Shown piece by piece: positions 7,017 through 9,193 of a stretch of DNA of 9,193 bases (position 1 is its first letter; each line of letters opens with the position of its first letter). Origin of the DNA: Lachnospiraceae bacterium. GTDB taxonomy: Bacteria; Bacillota; Clostridia; Lachnospirales; Lachnospiraceae. A program made the translations under genes and the position numbers. The notes under the pieces were generated by a model. The model saw only the letters and a list, made by a program, of their open reading frames with translations, was not told the DNA's origin and did no database searches. The stretch spans positions 8,153 through 17,345 of the forward strand of contig JAAUZW010000037.1 in NCBI GenBank assembly GCA_014804385.1, written 5' to 3'.

Positions 7017-7053
7017 GTATTCTTTTCTTATGCATCTGTATGCTTACAAAGTT

Positions 7054-7083
7054 TTTATATCATTTATGGCGGGTAGATGTCAA
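7054..7083 (-). promoter_or_regulatory. Sigma-A-type promoter for prs
   Basis: On the - strand a perfect -35 TTGACA (7083-7078) is followed after 18 bases by TATAAA (7059-7054), or after 17 by ATATAA. Transcription would start near 7047, giving a leader of about 65 bases. Confidence 0.75.
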
Positions 7084-7122
7084 GCGGATTCCTACGGTTT
7101 CTGTTCGACTGGGGGAAAATAC

Positions 7123-7151
7123 TTTACAGGTTTGTCCGGATGTTGTAAAAT
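7123..7151 (+). promoter_or_regulatory. Sigma-A-type promoter for der
   Basis: TTTACA (7123-7128, five of six to consensus) and TAAAAT (7146-7151, five of six) are separated by exactly 17 bases. The predicted start is near 7158, about 40 bases before the der ATG. It is divergent from, and not overlapping, the prs promoter. Confidence 0.65.
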
Positions 7152-7198
7152 TAAGCGGTATATGACTTGGCTTTGTGATGAAATGGAGAGCAGGATAC

Positions 7199-8536
7199 AT
7201 GAGTAGAAAACATACCAAGCCGATCGTTGCTGTGGTGGGACGTCCCAATGTGGGGAAGTCTACCCTGTTTAATGCGTTGGCGGGGGAAAAAATAGCGATT
7301 GTACAGGATACGCCGGGGATTACTAGGGATCGGATCTATGCGGATGTGTCCTGGCTGGATCGGAGCTTTACGCTGATCGATACCGGAGGCATTGAGCCGG
7401 AGAGCAAGGATATCATTCTTTCCCAGATGCGGGAGCAGGCGCAGATTGCCATAGATACGGCGGATGTGATTCTTTTTCTGGTGGATGTGAAACAGGGGCT
7501 GCAGGATGCGGACGCCAAGGTGGCGGATATGCTAAGACGCTCCCACAAGCCGGTAGTTCTGGCGGTCAATAAGGTAGATGATTTCAATAAATATATGGCG
7601 GATGTCTATGAGTTTTATAATCTGGGGATCGGGGAACCTTATCCCATATCCGCAGGAAACAGGCTTGGATTCGGAGAGCTTCTGGATGAGGTGATCGGAC
7701 ATTTTGGGGAAGCATCGGAGGAAGAAGAGGAAGATACCCGGGTAAAGGTAGCAATCATCGGGAAGCCCAATGTGGGAAAATCTTCTATCATCAACCGGCT
7801 CATCGGAGAGAATCGTCTGATCGTCTCGGATATTGCAGGCACTACCAGGGACGCCATAGATACGGAGATCACCCATAACGGCAAAGAGTATGTGTTTATT
7901 GATACGGCAGGGCTGCGCCGGAAAAATAAAATAAAAGAGGAATTGGAGCGGTATATGATCATCCGCACGGTGGCTGCAGTGGAACGGGCGGATATTGCGG
8001 TGCTTATCATAGACGCGGTGGAGGGCGTGACGGAACAGGATGCCAAGATCGCGGGGATCGCCCATGACAGAGGAAAAGCTGTCATCATCGCCGTGAACAA
8101 GTGGGACGCTATCGAGAAGGATAACAAGACGGTGAAGGAGTACACGCAGAAGGTCAGACAGGTGCTTTCCTTTATGTCCTATGCGGAGATCATGTTTATC
8201 TCGGCGGTGAGCGGACAGCGGCTTATGAAGCTCTACGAGGTGATTGACGCGGTGAATGAGAATCATTCCATGCGTGTGGCCACCGGTGTGCTCAACGAGA
8301 TCGTGACGGAAGCGGTGGCGTTGCAGCAGCCTCCCGCGGACAAGGGAAAGAGGCTGCGCATTTACTATACCACCCAGGTGGCGGTGAAGCCTCCCACTTT
8401 TGTGATCTTTGTAAACGATAAGGAACTGATGCATTTTTCCTATCTGCGGTATCTGGAAAATCAGATCCGGGATACCTTCGGATTTGCGGGGACGCCCTTG
8501 AAATTTTTTGTCAGAGAGAGAAAGGAAAACAAGTAG
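7199..8536 (+). CDS. der: Ribosome biogenesis GTPase Der (EngA)
   Basis: This 445-residue essential GTPase, which acts in 50S subunit maturation, has two tandem G domains and a C-terminal KH-like domain. G domain 1: GRPNVGKS (14-21), DTGG (61-64), NKVD (124-127). An acidic linker (172-179) joins it to G domain 2: GKPNVGKS (188-195), DTAG (235-238), NKWD (300-303), S-A at 335-336. The KH-like part (about 355-445) contains RIYYTTQVAVKPPTFVIF and ends with F-F-V-R-E-R. Length and order are fully typical. The start ATG 7199 places KPIVAVVGRPN at the usual distance from the N-terminus and has GGAG at 7185-7188 and AGGA at 7192-7195. GTG 7175 and ATG 7178 in frame would overlap that region and are less likely. 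The promoter at 7123-7151 precedes it, and plsY begins 1 bp after its stop, so the two are cotranscribed. Confidence 0.97.
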   Translation: MSRKHTKPIVAVVGRPNVGKSTLFNALAGEKIAIVQDTPGITRDRIYADVSWLDRSFTLIDTGGIEPESKDIILSQMREQAQIAIDTADVILFLVDVKQGLQDADAKVADMLRRSHKPVVLAVNKVDDFNKYMADVYEFYNLGIGEPYPISAGNRLGFGELLDEVIGHFGEASEEEEEDTRVKVAIIGKPNVGKSSIINRLIGENRLIVSDIAGTTRDAIDTEITHNGKEYVFIDTAGLRRKNKIKEELERYMIIRTVAAVERADIAVLIIDAVEGVTEQDAKIAGIAHDRGKAVIIAVNKWDAIEKDNKTVKEYTQKVRQVLSFMSYAEIMFISAVSGQRLMKLYEVIDAVNENHSMRVATGVLNEIVTEAVALQQPPADKGKRLRIYYTTQVAVKPPTFVIFVNDKELMHFSYLRYLENQIRDTFGFAGTPLKFFVRERKENK

Positions 8537-8537
8537 A

Positions 8538-9193
8538 GTGGAGAGAGTCATTTGTTTGTTGATCGGATATGTGTTTGGATTGTTTCAGACAGCTTATATT
8601 TACGGAAGACTGCACGGTATTGATATCAGGAATTACGGAAGCGGCAATGCGGGTACCACGAATACGCTGCGGGTATTCGGTACAAAGGCGGGGCTTCTGG
8701 TGCTGTTTGGGGATATCATGAAATGTATTCTGGCGGTTGTGATTACGGGTGTTATCTTTGGGAACACCCATGGGGATGAAATTTATCTGTTGAAAATGTA
8801 CACAGCGGCGGGCGCCATCGTCGGGCACAATTTTCCTTTTTATCTGAAATTTAAAGGGGGAAAGGGTATTGCGGCTACGGCAGGGCTGATTCTTTCCTTT
8901 CATCCCTATCTGATTCCGATGGGAATTGTGTTGTTTTTTGGTGCTTTTTTTACCACCCACTATGTATCCTTGGGGTCGCTTCTGGTCTACGCAGGATTTT
9001 TTGCGGAACTGGTCATTTTGGGGCAGATGGGTATCTTTGGCATGACACAGCCGCTTTTGATCGAGATGTATGTCATTGCCGGGATTTTAACGGTCATGGC
9101 GTTCTATAAGCATAGAGAGAATATCAAGAGGCTTCTTAGTGGTACGGAAAGAAAGACTTATCTGACGCATAAGAATAAAGAGGCAGAAGAACT
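8538..9193 (+). CDS. plsY: Glycerol-3-phosphate acyltransferase PlsY (3' end cut by window)
   Basis: PlsY is a polytopic membrane enzyme that transfers the acyl group from acyl-phosphate to glycerol 3-phosphate, the first acylation step of phospholipid synthesis. All three family loops are visible: YGSGNAGTTNTLR (33-45), GHNFPFYLKFKGGKGIAAT (96-114) and HRENIKRLLSGTE (192-204), separated by hydrophobic membrane segments. 218 codons are present with no stop before the window end; since the family is usually 190-220 residues, only a short tail should be missing. The GTG at 8538, 1 bp after the der stop, is chosen because the following VICLLIGYVFG gives the expected first membrane helix. AAAGG (8521-8525) lies 12 bases upstream, rather far. 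An alternative TTG at 8556 would cut into that helix. Translational coupling to der is likely. Confidence 0.92.
   Translation, partial: MERVICLLIGYVFGLFQTAYIYGRLHGIDIRNYGSGNAGTTNTLRVFGTKAGLLVLFGDIMKCILAVVITGVIFGNTHGDEIYLLKMYTAAGAIVGHNFPFYLKFKGGKGIAATAGLILSFHPYLIPMGIVLFFGAFFTTHYVSLGSLLVYAGFFAELVILGQMGIFGMTQPLLIEMYVIAGILTVMAFYKHRENIKRLLSGTERKTYLTHKNKEAEE

Noticed and set aside
5780..7165. Several + strand open frames (107-174 codons) opposite prs and its leader
   Set aside because: They are complementary-strand readings of prs with no family motifs; prs on the - strand explains the coding signal.
7175..7198. GTG 7175 or ATG 7178 as the der start
   Set aside because: They would add eight or seven residues before the usual Der N-terminus and would absorb the ribosome binding site.
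6983..7198. A riboswitch in the prs-der gap
   Set aside because: I looked for purine, PRPP/ppGpp-type or other known aptamer cores and see only the single short hairpin in a leader of about 65 bases, too small for the common classes.
7532..8551. A 339-codon open frame on the - strand opposite der
   Set aside because: It is antisense to the clearly conserved der gene. The translation is rich in His/Arg/Leu with no recognisable domain, as expected from a complementary-frame artefact.

Overview
The window looks like chromosomal DNA from a Gram-positive clostridium, most probably of the family Lachnospiraceae. This is inferred from GGAG-type ribosome binding sites before most genes, the long clade-typical form of PRPP synthetase, the der-plsY pair, and the FliK-like/FlhB-like/yraN/pgeF run, which resembles the ylqG-ylqH type neighbourhood of Firmicutes. 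I cannot assign a species. There are eight genes, all core or regulatory. I see no insertion sequence, prophage, CRISPR array, tRNA or rRNA.

Region 1 (1-2025, + strand) holds the 3' end of a gene with a FliK-type C-terminal domain, a 97-residue free-standing FlhB C-terminal-like domain, a YraN/UPF0102 nuclease-like protein and a PgeF/YfiH (LACC1-type) protein. The first three are tightly spaced. A 134-bp spacer containing two stem-loops separates yraN from pgeF.

Region 2 (2026-5781, + strand) is a two-component system: an OmpR/PhoB-type response regulator and a very large (947-residue) histidine kinase. The kinase has six predicted membrane segments and an unrecognised outside domain of about 380 residues. 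Upstream of the regulator lie two tandem palindromes with centres 25 bp apart, one perfect and one degenerate. They are the best candidate for an operator controlling the system. A strong hairpin with a T-run on each strand ends the system and also ends the converging prs gene.

Region 3 (5782-9193) contains prs (PRPP synthetase) on the - strand, divergent from der (two-domain ribosome-assembly GTPase) and plsY (glycerol-3-phosphate acyltransferase, cut by the window end). A good sigma-A-like promoter can be read for each direction in the 216-bp gap. The prs leader carries a small hairpin followed by a T-run just before the ribosome binding site.

The contents are mostly housekeeping: nucleotide precursor supply (prs), ribosome maturation (der), phospholipid synthesis (plsY), and purine nucleoside or peptidoglycan quality functions (pgeF). 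I do not see a clearly new multi-gene system. The points most worth following are the kinase sensor domain with its altered ATP-binding box, the tandem palindromes, the stand-alone FliK/FlhB domain pair and the structured yraN-pgeF spacer.
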